Notes under the pieces: generated by a model
The model's database searches: none
The model's input: the letters and a program-made list of their open reading frames with translations, nothing else
Told to the model about the DNA's origin: nothing
Translations under genes and position numbers: made by a program
Shown here: piece by piece, positions 1 to 13,719 of the stretch
Layout: each line of letters opens with the position of its first letter
Position numbering within the stretch: the stretch's first letter is position 1
Origin: Glossina fuscipes
Lineage: Eukaryota; Arthropoda; Insecta; Diptera; Glossinidae
Reading direction: 5' to 3'
Length of the DNA: 64,000 nt
Assembly: GCF_014805625.2 (NCBI RefSeq)
Contig: NW_023998415.1
Coordinates: forward strand, 47,050,005 to 47,114,004

Positions 1-1624
1 GAGATTCGATGCAAGCATATTTGTTTCAGATAATATACTGTGCAATTGGTACGGATGCATGTAAGGCCCCAGAGGAGCTAATTATATATCCAGTATTTGC
101 TATACCGATCGATTCAATCATATTCTGAATTAAATTTTGATATGTCGACTTGTTTTCGTCCAAGGATAAACGTTAAAGTGGACCACCGTTACGACCATTC
201 CCGTTTAAAGGTCTTCACAAAGGGCCTTCCATTAAGGATACTATTTAAAATTTGAAAAAACAATTCGACATTGAGGGACATTTTGCCATAGATGGGAATA
301 TAATTTGTCCTAAAGCCTGCAGCGCTTAATCGTTAGGTCAGATCAGGGCAGGAGCAAAAGGAGTGACTGTTGAAAGTTTCGACTTCGTCAACTTCTACAG
401 AGATTATCCACCTCTAAACCGTCAAGCATAGGAGTACCTCATTATGCGATTCGTACTCTCGAAACTTGTTAAACCTTCCTGTCACGCTAACTTGCAGCAG
501 CATGCAGAATTCTCGATTTTATGAATTACGCTTATTGTCAACCTCGAGGTTGTTGTACGTTCTTAATTTATAAGCTACGGAAATGGTCAAGATATTGGAT
601 TTCATTTGTCGCAACGTTGCAGAAACTATCCAAATTTGAAGCGTGAAAGAGAGTCATGTTCTTTTTTTTATATCTACATTTACCAACGTCAGGATTGGAA
701 GACCGTGTATTGACAATGCAAATCCCACATAGAAAGAGCCGCAACCTTTCACTAATTACTGTTTTCATTAAGCGTAACGGAGGGACCACGGCGATCCGCC
801 CATAAGTTTTCTCTAAGTAATCGTTAGTTTGCATTCATTTTCCCGAGGATGGCTGGGGCAAGAAGACACCAGCCAGCTGACATAATAGCTAAGTAAGTTT
901 CTCATCCACACTGCCCATATAGCCCATAGACGGATCATTTTCACAACACAGCATTTCAATTTCCAGATAATTTTACATCTCGTTGTATGAAGTAATCAAT
1001 CCCATTACTAGCAACATGAGCAGCCTTAATTTGATAAAATTTATGTTTTATTATTATAGTTGTTGTCACTTTGTACCACATTTCGTATTCTAAACCAAAA
1101 TTGACAACAAAACTCTCCAATAACAATTTTGTGGTAAAACAGGTTTGTTAGCTTATGAAAATCATAATTTGAAGTGTGAAAAAAGAAGAGAAAATATATG
1201 GCCGGATGGCATATAAATAAAAAAAAAAATTTCAAAATAGAAAACATTTTGACATTATTAAATATTATTATTATTTTAATATAACAATTAATATATCATT
1301 CTTTGTGTATATATAACTCGTAAAAGAGATTACTGCAAATACCCCCAGAAGCAATTGAATTATTATTTCGCATGGAAATAAAGAAAAATAAAATTAACTC
1401 TGACAAATAAATAGCAAATGAAATATTTATCCGAGAAATTGGCTGCAAAGTTAATTAATGTGGTTGGACCTAGTGGAAGTGCGCGGAAATGAAAAGAAGT
1501 ATGTATAGGTGAATATATGAAAAAGTATTTGTTTAAAATAATATTAATTTTATTTTCAGTCTTTAAATGATTGGACAAATCAACGAAGATTCAGGGCTCC
1601 TTTGCGTTGAAAATTTTTTTTTTT
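1..1624. other. Stretch without a recognised gene
   Basis: The first ~1 kb is visibly less AT-rich than the rest of the window and might be part of a degraded mobile element or of an exon of a gene beyond the left edge, but no frame on either strand gives a protein I recognise; the longest frame (568-834, minus) resembles no family known to me. From about 1040 onward the sequence becomes ordinary AT-rich spacer and runs into an assembly gap. Confidence 0.4.
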
Positions 1625-1724
1625 NNNNNNNNNNNNNNNNNNNNNNNNNNNNNNNNNNNNNNNNNNNNNNNNNNNNNNNNNNNNNNNNNNNNNNNNNNNN
1701 NNNNNNNNNNNNNNNNNNNNNNNN
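1625..1724. other. Assembly gap (100 N)
   Basis: Exactly 100 N, the usual placeholder for a gap of unknown size. It follows a poly-T run, which probably caused the break. Frames that read across it are meaningless. Confidence 0.98.
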
Positions 1725-2643
1725 AAATGTAGTTGTTGAAATATTTTCATCTTTTTAAATCGAGTTTTTGGAACGATTTAAATATGAAATAAATATCTTA
1801 TTTCTTGATGGCTTTCTAATGAAATTGATTAATAAATAAATTGATAAAAAAAAAATTTTTTTTTAACTTCTACCTTTGTTGATTTTCCACAAAATCACAT
1901 CAAAACATTGTATTTATTTTTTCTTTCATTTATTATACACTTTCTTTTTGTAATTTGTTTGAAGTTTTAAAAATTTTGTTTTTAAATGGTCGCACTACGC
2001 TCTGTTATTCTAATACCAACCCACTGTGACAGGCTGAAAAGTAGATCACAAACCATGTCATGTGTTTGTAGTCTCCACACCTATTTTTAAACGACGAAAT
2101 ACCAAAAAAGCATAAAAACAAAAACGGCTGTTCAAGTTTTTGGCAGAATATATGGTTTGCGATCTTTCAATGATAGTGCGCACACTAAAGCCGACAATCT
2201 CGGTTGGGTATAAAGCTTCAAAGCTTTTTTCCAGATGGTTTATGAGAGCCTAAAATGATGTCATATCTGTTTGAAATTAGAATTTCAGTAGACGTATAAC
2301 GTAACATTTAACTGCAAGCGCAAGAAATCCTACAAAATATTTACATATTTGATTAGAATGAAATTCCGAGACCCCCTCTTAACAAATCCCAGCAGAGTTC
2401 TATATATGTAACATATATAACTTTTAGGGCAACTAACATTAGCTTTACATTATGTACGTCTACTCACATTTCCTGATCAATGATAAAGATAAAAAATCAC
2501 ATCTTTTTTGTTCAACTTTCAACGTATACAACACGCAGATACTTGAAAATAACAAATATAATTAAATGTATAAATAAAGAAAAATCAAATATAATAAAAG
2601 CATTTCACGTTTAATACACAATTTTCAATTGTTCGCAATTTGA
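1725..2643. other. AT-rich spacer, 3' side of the nucleotidase gene
   Basis: No coding frame, RNA gene or clear repeat seen. The part nearest 2643 must contain the 3' UTR of the minus-strand nucleotidase gene; an ATTAAA on the minus strand (plus 2610-2615) is a possible but unverified polyadenylation signal. Confidence 0.5.
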
Positions 2644-3981
2644 TTAAATAAACTCGAAACCTTCATATTTGTATTCACCAACGACTTGTTGTTCAGCTAA
2701 CAGAATCTTACCGTTAATATCAAAAGCTGTAATGAATGTCATAGTTTTGCCATTTAACTCATGAGAACGTAACGCAACTATGATACGATCATCGGTAGAA
2801 GGTATAAATTTGAAACTGGACACACCATGAGTTGGTTGCGTATTGCTGGCGTCCAATGGAACGGTTTCAATTCTGTTAAAATTATCATCGGCTGTTATAA
2901 GTAAATTACAGCCCATATATTCGTCACGTGTTTCGTTGTATCTAAAAAGCGCGCATAAATATGAAAGGTTTTAATTCAAAACTATAATCTGTTATTATAT
3001 TTTAAAATACCGCTCTTTTGAACATCGCCTTGGGAGGAAAAACCATTTTTTGTGCACTGATGACCATACACCACTTTCGTGTATCATATAACCTGGCCAA
3101 ATAATGTCAGCTGCTACTTGACGTAACCGTTTATAATTATGAGACCAGTCTACTGATAAAACCGTACCGGCTGGCGTAACGGTCTTAACATACATTGGAT
3201 TGTCGTTTTCATATTCACCACCGCCAGTAGTCCATTCTTTTCCCATTGAACCCACAAACAAAACTCGATCTTTGACGGTAGCCCATTCCGATTTGAAACC
3301 TTTTGTATTGTGACCATTGCCATCCAGCAATATAATCCAAGGTGTAGCTTTGTCATTACTCAGTTCGTATATTAAACCAGTACGATCGTCAAATGTTAGC
3401 AGTCTACCATTAAATGTCACCAATTCAGATAGTTCCATTCCGCGTTCTTTTAATGAAAAACAAGATTCCAATACTTTGGGATCACCAGAATCCCATGTAA
3501 TTTTGATATCATCTTTGCCGCTACTATAAGTTAAATAGCCTTTTTTGAGATAGCTACGCCAAACAGCGTTAGTACTGGCGCCTGCCACCTTAGCATTCGT
3601 ATCCAAATCAGCTACCATAGCAATACGAAAGTTAAACACTCCCGGCCGGACATTTATTGGTGGCGTCAAAGGGTATGTGCTATTATAGGAACTGAATTCC
3701 TCTACAACAATAGTGTTACCAGTGTCAACGCCCCCACTACTCCGATGGTTGCTAGTCGAGCTGGCATAATTTTTTAACCAAGCCGCATCCGACGAAGATG
3801 ATGAACTAAGACGCATATAATAAAACAATATGAATAAAGTAAAAACGCCGACCAGTATCAATGCAATGTGATAATTGAAACGTACGGTGCGGTTGCCAAT
3901 ACGATATGTGGGTGGAGTGCGCAATGCCGAACGCCAATCACGACTACTATACATTACGTTGCGCGATTGTAAAGTCTTCAT
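2644..3981 (-). CDS. Soluble calcium-activated nucleotidase (CANT1/apyrase family)
   Basis: Hydrolyses nucleoside di- and triphosphates (UDP, GDP preferred in the vertebrate family) with Ca2+, typically in the ER/Golgi lumen or secreted. Two exons: 3011-3981 and 2644-2941, joined over a 69-nt GT-AG intron; the split codon gives Arg and the frame continues as SKERYNETRDEYMGCNLL. Total 422 aa, close to the usual ~400. Residues 37-58 form a hydrophobic segment after a basic N-terminus, a type II signal anchor. The catalytic domain starts near residue 115 with FRIAMVADLDTNAK (Asp125, Asp127) and continues with the family's DDRTG, DGNG, SEWATVKD and HESGVWS motifs; these match the CANT1 five-blade propeller. 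The ATG at 3981 is the first in frame and puts the anchor in the right place. It is divergent from ADO at 5806. The family is certain; the exact cellular form is inferred. Confidence 0.95.
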
Positions 3982-4602
3982 TGTATGTCCACTTCTATGA
4001 TGTTAAAGCTCTTGTTATGAGTACTGTTGATGAATTTTGGCGCTGGAAGTGAAGGCAAGTGCTGGCGTGGCACTATTTCTATTACTAGATAGCAGATCTT
4101 CGTCAATTGCATCGCATTTTCGAAGAGGGGAAGTATATACTAAATATAGTGCTGTTGTATAAAGTGCTTTGTTGCTTTAGAAAATAATACTTTCTGCATT
4201 TAATTAAATAAATTCTGTTCACTAATTTTGTATAGTTGATCTATTTTGATATCATCTTAACTGTTTTTTTTATTGAGATCTGCTAATTACGACAAAATAT
4301 TAACACGATTATAAAACTTCGTGTTTGATAAATGAAGCTTTGTCACAATAATCAGCTGTTTGGTAAAAAAATATAAAAGAAAATCCATTGATGACGGAAA
4401 AAAGAAAAAATCAGTTGCATAATAGTATTTACATATATGACAAGTTGATATAATTCGCGATGTTCAAAATTAGTTTGAATACTTTTTATTACGCATTTAT
4501 TTACGATATTATTTACTATAGCACATAAAAAAGGAGGAATGAAAAAATAAATAAGTCCTGCACATCTTTCGTGCTTGATTTTTTGCAAATATTCTCCCAT
4601 GG

Positions 4603-4942
4603 ATGATAAGAAAATTGAACCGATCTATTGCGATTTGTTGCTGCTAAAAATTGAGAAAAATAAAGAGATTTAAAGAAATTATTTGCATTGAGATAAACTA
4701 TAACTAGTATTTCTGCCCAATTTGTTGACGAAAAAAATGGATACATTCCCATTTTGGAAAACGTTATTCTAAATGATAAGAAAATTGAACCGATCTATTG
4801 CGATTTGTTGCTGCTAAAAATTAAGAAAAATAAAGAGATTTAAAGAAATTATTTGCATTGGGATAAACTATAAGTAGTATTTCTGCCCAATTTGTTGACG
4901 AAAAAAATGGATATATTCCCATTTTGGAAAACGTTATTCTAA
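4603..4942. repeat. Tandem duplication, two copies of 170 bp
   Basis: Positions 4603-4772 and 4773-4942 are direct copies with only about four substitutions and no length difference. Both begin ATGATAAGAAAATTGAACCG and end ...CGTTATTCTAA. There is no coding potential shared by both copies. The near identity points to a recent duplication. Confidence 0.93.
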
Positions 4943-5646
4943 ATGAAAGCTGCCGTGATTAGGACCGTCTATTGTGTTGCTGTATGAGTTTGAATAAAAG
5001 CTAAGAAAAATAGCATCGCCAGCATCCGTTTAACGAACAGCTCATTGCACTGCACCTTCAACACTACACATTCTAAGTTTTACCATTTGGCTGTTCATAA
5101 ATTATATAAATTTTTTGGATTTGTAAATTTACACAATCTGCGGTTTGTGATTTGGACACAAGCTCGTATCATCTCGTTCGAAAACGGATATCTAAAAACC
5201 TCTAGAGCCAGAGCTTACGCCCCTAATAGAAAAAATGGGGAAAAAATTAAAGTAAACCGCTATACTTTATTTATATATATGTATATTATTTTTCCGCTTT
5301 ATTAATTGTATTTTGCTTCAAAAAAATCAATTTTTAATGAAACTTCGCTTTATTATTATTGCACTTCATAAACTGTTATCTAAACATATGCTAGCCATAT
5401 AAAATAAAAATAAGAACGCACGCAATTAATACGCCAACTTGCTGTGCCGCACACAGAACGCGTAACGCAATAATTGTGTTCGCAGTTTAGTCGCCAACAA
5501 CACTTGTTTAACATCAAAACAAAGCAATATTTGAACTTACATTCTATTGTTTTTTTTTTTCAAATGCCATAAATTATTAATAAATCATAAAAGAAATTTT
5601 TTGTGCCTAACTATGCTACTTCAAAGAGAAAAATTCTATTTGTTAA

Positions 5647-6597
<951 letters not shown>

Positions 6598-7258
6598 ATT
6601 GAATAAAATCGATTCTTAATTGTGTATATATTTCAACCAATGCAATGTAATGCAATACAGAAAAGCCGACGTGAATTCTGAAAAATGTATGTCATTGTTT
6701 GATTTGTGTTTATGTATGTATGTATGTATGTATGTATGTGTATATACTGATTGATTGAATTGATAGCTGACCAGTAATTAAGAATTAAATTATTAAACCA
6801 ATAGTAAAAGTTTTTATCAATTTAAAGAATTTCACAGACTTAATGTATCCCCGCATATACACGAATAAAAATAGGAATAATAAAAATTTCATTTATTGTA
6901 AACAAGTTAGTAATAAATAGTGAGGAAAATGCCTTTTACTTTATTATCATCGGAAACAGCAAACATTTGCTCGCCTGCCTGTTTTTTAACATGATTAAGC
7001 ATACTTTCGATTCATCATCCAACTGTTGAAATAAATGAACACAAGTGGTTTCGCCTTGAAAATGTCTGAACTTTTTAATCACCATTAATTAGTTTTTAGT
7101 TAAAATCACATAAACAACTATTCGTCCGTATTTGTTTAAAAATATACATTCGTGATAAACACTATTTATTAGCTAAAAGTTTTAAACGTTTTTTTTCCTT
7201 TTGTTTTATGCCAAAGTACAAAATCTTAAATACCAAAGAAAAACACAAATTATTTACC
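6598..7258. other. Convergent intergenic region, ADO / DBR1
   Basis: Holds the two facing 3' UTRs. AATAAA hexamers on the plus strand at 6602-6607 and 6864-6869 are candidate ADO polyadenylation signals. A TATG microsatellite lies at 6711-6739. No other gene seen. Confidence 0.5.
6711..6739. repeat. (TATG)7 microsatellite
   Basis: Seven uninterrupted TATG units in the probable ADO 3' UTR. Confidence 0.97.
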
Positions 7259-8938
7259 TTACGTGTTCACAGCACAATTTTCATCTTCATCTGTTTTGCT
7301 TTGGTAAATATCCTGGTTACGTCTTCTAAATTTTTTTAATGGGGGTTTTGGGGAATTGATATGCAATATTGGTAATTCCTGTGGAGTAATCCCGCAATCA
7401 TGAGTATCAGCTTCCTGCTCAACCTTGTCGTCACTGTCACTTGATAATTCATCGGCTTTTGTGATAGCGTTGCTCTCTATTGCTTTGGGTTTAGGTAAAT
7501 TTAAACCTATTGACGAACTACCCACACTTCTACGTTTTAAAGGGCTTACCATTGAGGCATTAGACGTATTCAAACTTGATAGCTCGTCAGCTATTGAACT
7601 GGAATCGTTAAGATTTGTCTCGAACGTTCCATCTAAAGTGCTTGAATGGCTCAATTCGTGGCCTCCAATCAGCATAGCCAAGGTTAAGGGATCATCAATA
7701 CCTAGAGTATCACAGAATTGCAGCGATTGCGGATTAATTTGAGATTTCGGCTGCACATGTTGACTGGTTTTAAAATTTCTTTTAGGATCATAAGGTTCGA
7801 CGGTACGGCAAAAGTTTTCGGGTATTTTTAAGACATTTTCAAATTTCTTAAGCACTTCTGACATTTCTTCATCGGTGGGTGTAAAATTATAACGTTCTCC
7901 TGTATTACCTTTTTCATTGGGCAAATAATAATAGCTATCGCGTGTATTCGTTAAATGATTTGTTAGATATAATATCGTTAACCACTCAAGATCATATTCA
8001 AAATGTAATTGGACCTCATCATCAGTATGATTTGCAGATTCAATATCTATTATTTGTAAAAATCGTCGACGTGGCAAACATTTATCCAAGGCTAAAAACT
8101 TCGTGCAACGTCCTTCAGCTTGTTCTGACTTCTCCTTTTCGCCGGCCGACATATTTAACTTTTTCATATGTGTTACAAGCGCGGCAAATTTGCAATGCAT
8201 ATGGGCTGCAAACCAATATGATGGTTGCAATATATTTAATAAATTTTCGTACGGTGGACTTCCCAATTTTCCATTTTCCATATCCTCCCGTAAGTAGGGT
8301 TTAAAACGAGCCAAACTCTCTTGATTACCATGTTTGTAAATGCCGCGTGGCCAATCATGAGATATAATTATATCCACATTACCCGATAATTGTTTTAAAC
8401 GAAACACCTCAAGTTGACGAACGTGATACACCGACCGTTTAGTACTTTCCGTATATGGTGAGAACTCGAAGCGTCCTTTCAAATAATCGTGACTCTTGTA
8501 AATACCCGATATGCCGGCTAGACGTATTCCATTTACTTGTACTACACCGGCATAACCCAAATAGTAAATATTAGGGGCTACCCAACCACCATATGGTAAT
8601 TCTTGCAAATAATTCGATGCCTCATGATTGCCGCCAATAAATATGGTCAGCATTGGTGCTTGCAGCTCGCCACTGTAATACCTAAAATGCAAATTCAAAT
8701 AACGCTCGGAAAATCTTATATACGATATTATTTGTATTTACTTGTAAAATGTACAAATATCTTGATATTTTTTTGCCACCGCCATTGTTTGTAAATCATC
8801 CAAATTGCGTGTAGATTGAAAATCCCCACAGCAAAGTAATAGATCAACTTTGATATTTTCTTTCTGCTCAATTTCTTTTATGGTTTCATAGATTTTCTCT
8901 AGTTCGCCATGGGCACAACCCTCAATAGCGATTTTCAT
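7259..8938 (-). CDS. ldbr: Lariat debranching enzyme (DBR1)
   Basis: Metallophosphoesterase that cleaves the 2'-5' branch of intron lariats in the nucleus so that introns can be degraded. Two exons: 8742-8938 and 7259-8681, joined across a 60-nt GT-AG intron with a split Lys codon (...[16 protein letters not shown]). 539 aa, very near the known fly protein length. Metal/active-site motifs are all present: GCAHG (Cys8, His10), CCGDFQS (Asp39), GGNHEA (Asn84, His85), SHDWPRGIY (His174) and AAHMHCKF. The C-terminal third (from about residue 330) is low-complexity, Ser- and acid-rich, ending in a basic patch [12 protein letters not shown] that looks like a nuclear localisation signal. The TAA stop sits inside a good splice-donor-like sequence (see findings), so a further C-terminal exon cannot be excluded. 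Start at 8938 is the family's conserved MKIA(I/V)EGC beginning. Confidence 0.95.
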
Positions 8939-9585
8939 ATTTAAATAGTTTTTTGATTTTTTAAATTCTTCAAATATATTATTGCATTAAGCAAAATTTT
9001 CCAGCACAATTATTATTCTCTTCTTCTTCTTCATCTCTTTCCAAACAACGCTACGTAAGAGAAATACACAAAACAGAGTGTTTACAAACATATTATTTAT
9101 TTCAATTTTTCATGCTCATACATTAGGCATATGTTTAAAGAATATTTTAAATATTTAAAGAACAATTTAAATCCACTTAGTTATATTGTCTTGTAAGTGT
9201 AAGCAACGTGATATCTATTGATACTAGCTTTTGAGCGTATAAAGTTCTGTTGCTTTCACTATAATCCATTACGAAAACTTCGCAGAATTGCAAAACCTCC
9301 TCGCATTTAACAAATTTTGTACGAGTCTTATTTTTTGAGAGCCATAGGTATTTAAATTTTATTTCCAATCATCGCTTTTAAATTTCACACGACTGCTGCT
9401 CCTGCATTAACTCAAAGAAAAAAGAGGAAGCAATTTTTAGGTGAAATTTTGTATTTCCAAAATTACTACATATCGCCAAGTTTCCATTTAAAAGAATTAA
9501 ACCTTTCGGTCCTAAGAAAAGCCTTTTATAGGCTTTTATTCTTTATATCTGACACATCACAATAAAAAAGGCTATCATTCCTGTC
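8939..9585. other. Spacer between DBR1 and mRpL36
   Basis: About 650 bp containing the DBR1 promoter side and the mRpL36 3' end. A minus-strand AATAAA (plus tttatt, about 9536-9541), about 45-50 bp past the mRpL36 stop, is a likely polyadenylation signal; it overlaps a small hairpin (AAAAGCC-TTTTATA-GGCTTTT near 9518-9539). A short minus-strand frame at 9177-9368 has no ATG and no similarity I know, so it is not called. Confidence 0.45.
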
Positions 9586-10008
9586 TTAATAAGGTCTTAT
9601 CTTCGACTGTGTAGCATGTGTTAGAATCCACGTTTTGTAGTCACGCTTCTTCATAGACATTTGTTTATGACGTGGATGAGTTGGGCATATGTTGTATAAT
9701 CTCTGTTGCCGCATTACGAAATAACAATCCTTGCATCGCCGTTTTACGCGACCCTTCACCTTAAACCCAGCTAGATGATTTAATAATGTTGTAACAGGCA
9801 TTAAAAGACGTTGCATATTCCCCAAAACTGGTATTTGCAGGTTGGTGGACTGTGCAGTGGTGGGTATAGATGAAAAATATGATGTCGATCTGGGCTGCAA
9901 AAGACTAGCCATGCCATGAAATTTCCTATTAGCTATGGGTACATTTTCGATCAACCGCTTGACGGTGCCTTTTATTAAGTTCGTGCAAATTCTCGGTGCT
10001 AAAGACAT
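9586..10008 (-). CDS. mRpL36: Mitochondrial large-subunit ribosomal protein bL36m
   Basis: Structural protein of the mitochondrial 54S/39S subunit, 140 aa, single exon. The first ~80 residues are Arg/Ser/Thr-rich without acids near the N-terminus, as expected for a mitochondrial targeting sequence plus an animal-specific extension. Residues 82-117 form the L36 core: [16 protein letters not shown] followed by [13 protein letters not shown]. Cys92, Cys95, Cys108 and His114 are the complete zinc ribbon ligands (C-x2-C-x12-C-x5-H). The tail after HKQ (about 25 residues) is longer than in bacterial L36 (which ends near this point), a common feature of mitochondrial forms. The ATG at 10008 is the only good start. 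It lies in the same orientation as UBA2 and DBR1 but with separate spacers, so it is probably transcribed alone. Confidence 0.93.
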   Translation of the reverse strand: MSLAPRICTNLIKGTVKRLIENVPIANRKFHGMASLLQPRSTSYFSSIPTTAQSTNLQIPVLGNMQRLLMPVTTLLNHLAGFKVKGRVKRRCKDCYFVMRQQRLYNICPTHPRHKQMSMKKRDYKTWILTHATQSKIRPY

Positions 10009-11447
10009 CTATGGTTTAAGTATAAATATATGAATTTAATAAAGCACAATACTCAATTCAATTTACTTTATTTCCTTTAATATGCTGGATTACGGTGTTA
10101 TTAATTATAAATAGGCTTTGATACCAGCTGTCTTATTCTGCGTTGTATTTTCCCGTAATGGAACAAAATGTTTTGAATAACATTATATTAAATAAAACTT
10201 CGCAAAGAATTTGTTTTGGTTTTATTTCTACACCAACCGCTGAAAAGGTAAAAAATGTTCTTTTGCCGTTCTCGATAAAGCAGCCTACGTAGAAAATATT
10301 CGAAAAGATGTACTTTTTTAAAACCTTGTAGTAATATGGCGGCACCCGCACTCATGAAATTTATACTGACTACGTAGAATTACAATGCAGATTAATAAGA
10401 GAGACAGAGAAGATAGACATATATATTGCGTGCATTTAAATGAGTGTGCTTACGCACACCTTGTAACCTATTTTCTTAGTAGATTATGTATGTGTATTTT
10501 TTGTAGTAATGCGATCTTGTTACTTAATTTAGTCCATTATCGTACAGTCGAAGTCCTTTTAATTTTTTTTTTATTTATTGCAAAAATTCGTGCATTTGTA
10601 TTCTATTCCATTGTGTATAAAGCATATTAAAATTTGTGCCCTCTTATGCTCTTGTTCGTTTTTACCATTTATTCTTTGACACACCGGTCTCAAATTTGGA
10701 CAAAAAGTTTAATAAAAATTTTTATCTGAATAATGAAAGTAAGTTTATTCTTAGTTGCAAACATTGTTTATGCCACGATAGTACAGAAAAAAATTCACCG
10801 GTAAACATTTATTTTCTCATGTCCTGTCCAGTTATATGTACACATGATCTAATCATTAAAATATTACAAAAAAAATCATGTTATTTTTGAGAAAGATAAT
10901 TTTTAGCACTGAGAGAAGAAATGCCGATGAAAATAGTTACGTTATCAAGTAGTAGTTGTTACATACATACCGAAATATGGCCCAAATTTGAAAATAGGAA
11001 AAACCTTGGGTAGTTTTTTTATCAAATTTTAATTAAGAAAGGAATTTTAATTATGAAAATAATGAAAAGTATATTTTTCAGTACTTTTGGAATTTTAATA
11101 TTCACTGATATTGTCAGGAAAAATAATTCTTGCAAATGAATGGAACCTTTTCTATGTTCATGCAAACTCTTTGAGAAGTAAAACGATATATCATTTGTAA
11201 ATGCAAAAAGTAATGATGAATAAAAAAGTGTGGTATTTAGTAATAGTAGAGCGATTCATATAAATAACTATTTAGGCGCGAACACTTCAATGATTACATG
11301 ATGCTGATTCATTACTTTTTCAATTCTTTATTTCTGTTTGTGTCAGAAATGTTACAAACGATATTTTATGAAAAAAAAAAAAAAAACTTTTCACTTACTG
11401 TCTACATACGTTTTTATGGGATGAAAATGAATAAACAAACGATTAAT
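10009..11447. other. Spacer between UBA2 3' end and mRpL36
   Basis: 1.4 kb of AT-rich DNA. Short frames at 10133-10351 (minus), 10385-10890 (plus) and 11298-11486 (plus) are rich in Phe/Tyr/Ile/Lys as expected of random AT-rich sequence and show no domain. No RNA gene or repeat recognised. Confidence 0.5.
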
Positions 11448-13719
11448 TCAATCGATATTAATAATATTTTCGCTACCGTGATTTGATTGTGGCTCAGCGA
11501 CTCGAATGCGTTTAATTTTGGTTGGGCCGAGTTCCTCGTCTGAGTCGAGTATTTCGGTGACGTCATCGTCAATAATATCTACGACTGTAGTTTTACGTTT
11601 GACCGTTGGCATGGGTTCATCTTGGTTAGATAATGTTATACGCAGCATATTTGTGTTTTTAGTTACCATTTCCGTTTCTGAAGTTTGTACACAAACATCC
11701 TTAGTCTGACCTTTAACGCATTCATCTTCTTCCTCGACTATGCATAAATCATCATCATCGCTAAATTCGATGGTTTGATTTAAACGAGTTTTTTTTGATG
11801 TAGAAGGGCCGTCTGCCATATTTTCTTTTTTATTCGATACAGTTTCCTCTTTTGGCTTAAGTTGATCTTTATTAGCTACAACTTCAAATAGGGGACATTC
11901 ACGTTCGGCGTCAGTATGTATAATGATTATATTAAGTTCATAGTTCTGGAAAAAATCATCACATTTCAAAATGACGCCGTCAACGATGTCCAATTCATTC
12001 AGAAATTTCTCCTCATTGCATTCGGTTTCTGCTTCTTCCGACGAGATGACAACTACACCTTTGCTGTCGATAAGTACGTCAGGATTAATCATATTGATTG
12101 TTTTTTTGAGAACCTCATCGCGCAATTCTTTAATACGCATGCGTTTAGTGTCGACGCGTAAATGAATAGCTGGCTCAGCGGCACAAACATAGCAATTAGG
12201 ATTTGGAGTCGAAAGAACCTTCTCAGGTACGAGCAATTGCTGCCGGGGATTTTGACGCAAACGCATATACACCGATTTACATTTATTAAAATCCTTTAGT
12301 AAAATTTTAATTGTTTGAAGGACTACAATACCAGCTGTAATCGCATTCGTGGTAGCTATAGCAGGAATTATGTTTCCAGCCATTGATTTCACTTCAAACC
12401 GTGATTTACGCGCAATTTCAAAAATATAAGCACGCACACTTGCACAAGCAGCGACAAAATCCATGGCTGGTTGGTCGTCTTTATCCCAAACCAGAAAGTC
12501 ACCCTCCACTAAGTTTTCCACATTGGTACGCAACTTCTTGAGACAATCCTCGAAAACTGCGGCACACTCTGCCAATGACCATATTTTATGATACTGACGC
12601 ATGAATTGATGCTCGCAATTCGCCTTATCTTGTCTTAATAACGCATTATTCCATTGAATGGGTCTTGGCGGTTTACGGGTCTTCCAAAGATTCGACATAG
12701 ATAACAAATACTTGATGTCGTCGTTAAAAAATTTGTTAAATAAGGTTTCGGGATCATAATTATTATCTTTGGCCCACTGCCTTGTATTAACTCGCACTAC
12801 ATTACCCGCTTGGGATACATCATCACCACTTGCCTGCGCGCCTCCACCATCATTATGCGAATTGGGTGATTCACCCTGAGCTTCGGGATCAGCTACATCA
12901 GGTGAAATATCTTCATCGTCATCAGTTTCGCCAAAAAGTTGACTAAAATGTAAATTATTAATGAATTAATAAATGATTTAAAAAAAGGTCACTTTTTTAT
13001 TTTCTTACTTAAAAAGATGTTTAGCCCATACTATGCAATGAATTAGTTCAGATGGGGTATTGCGTATAGTGCAGCCAGGAAAACTTTTTTGAGTTGCTTT
13101 CGGTGTACACTCGTAACATTGTGTTAAGCCTTTTTTAATCATTTCTACTTGGCCATTATAACCGGCTGTACCACTCTCAATCAAGGGCACATGTGCATTT
13201 AAACACATACGATTGACGTGATTACGAGCTGCCCTATTATCTAAAGCATTAAGCACTACATCAAAATTTTGAAAGAAATTCACGCCGTAATCCGTCCTAA
13301 AATATAAATATATTTCAAACATTATTGACTTAATTTTTTTTTTTAATTTCATACTATCGTACCCTATAATGCTGTCATGATAGGCTTTGATTTTCACATC
13401 CGGATTAAATTGTAAGGCACTTTCACGTGCTACTTGAGCTTTTGATTTGCCGACGTGCTCACGATGAAATAAAAATTGACGATTCAAATTACTTAAATCG
13501 ATTGTATCCAAATCAATCTACATGTATATGAAAGAGTATGATGACAAATCTAAATGGTTTTGAATAGCTACTCACAATCTCAATATATGGAAATCCGGAA
13601 AGAACCAAATTCTTTAATATTTCGCAACCTATACCACCTGCGCCCACTACCAATAATTTAGAACTTTTAATCTTTTCTTGCAAAGTTGTAGGAAAAACAC
13701 CATTTATGGATGCAGCCAT
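11448..13719 (-). CDS. Uba2: SUMO-activating enzyme subunit 2 (UBA2)
   Basis: Catalytic subunit of the SUMO E1; with AOS1 it adenylates SUMO, holds it as a thioester and passes it to UBC9, mainly in the nucleus. Four exons: 13576-13719, 13363-13517, 13009-13296, 11448-12942; introns are 58, 66 and 66 nt, all GT-AG. Total 693 aa, the normal size. The nucleotide site begins [12 protein letters not shown] (residues 24-35) and [17 protein letters not shown]. Catalytic Cys175 lies in [12 protein letters not shown]. The zinc site is complete: Cys160 and Cys163 (QCYECTP) with Cys446 and Cys449 (NCYVCAA). The ubiquitin-fold domain and an acidic C-terminus follow; [16 protein letters not shown] (a SUMO-interacting-like hydrophobic core in acids) and basic KIKRIRVAE near the end suit a nuclear protein. 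Divergent from CdsA, 1.26 kb away. Exon joins were set by continuity with the family ([29 protein letters not shown]). Confidence 0.96.

Noticed and set aside
568..834. 88-aa minus-strand frame in the less AT-rich left edge
   Set aside because: No family recognised; it might belong to a degraded mobile element, but nothing supports a gene call.
9177..9368. 63-aa minus-strand frame between DBR1 and mRpL36
   Set aside because: It has no ATG near its start (begins with TTG right after a stop) and I see no convincing upstream exon; kept as unproven.
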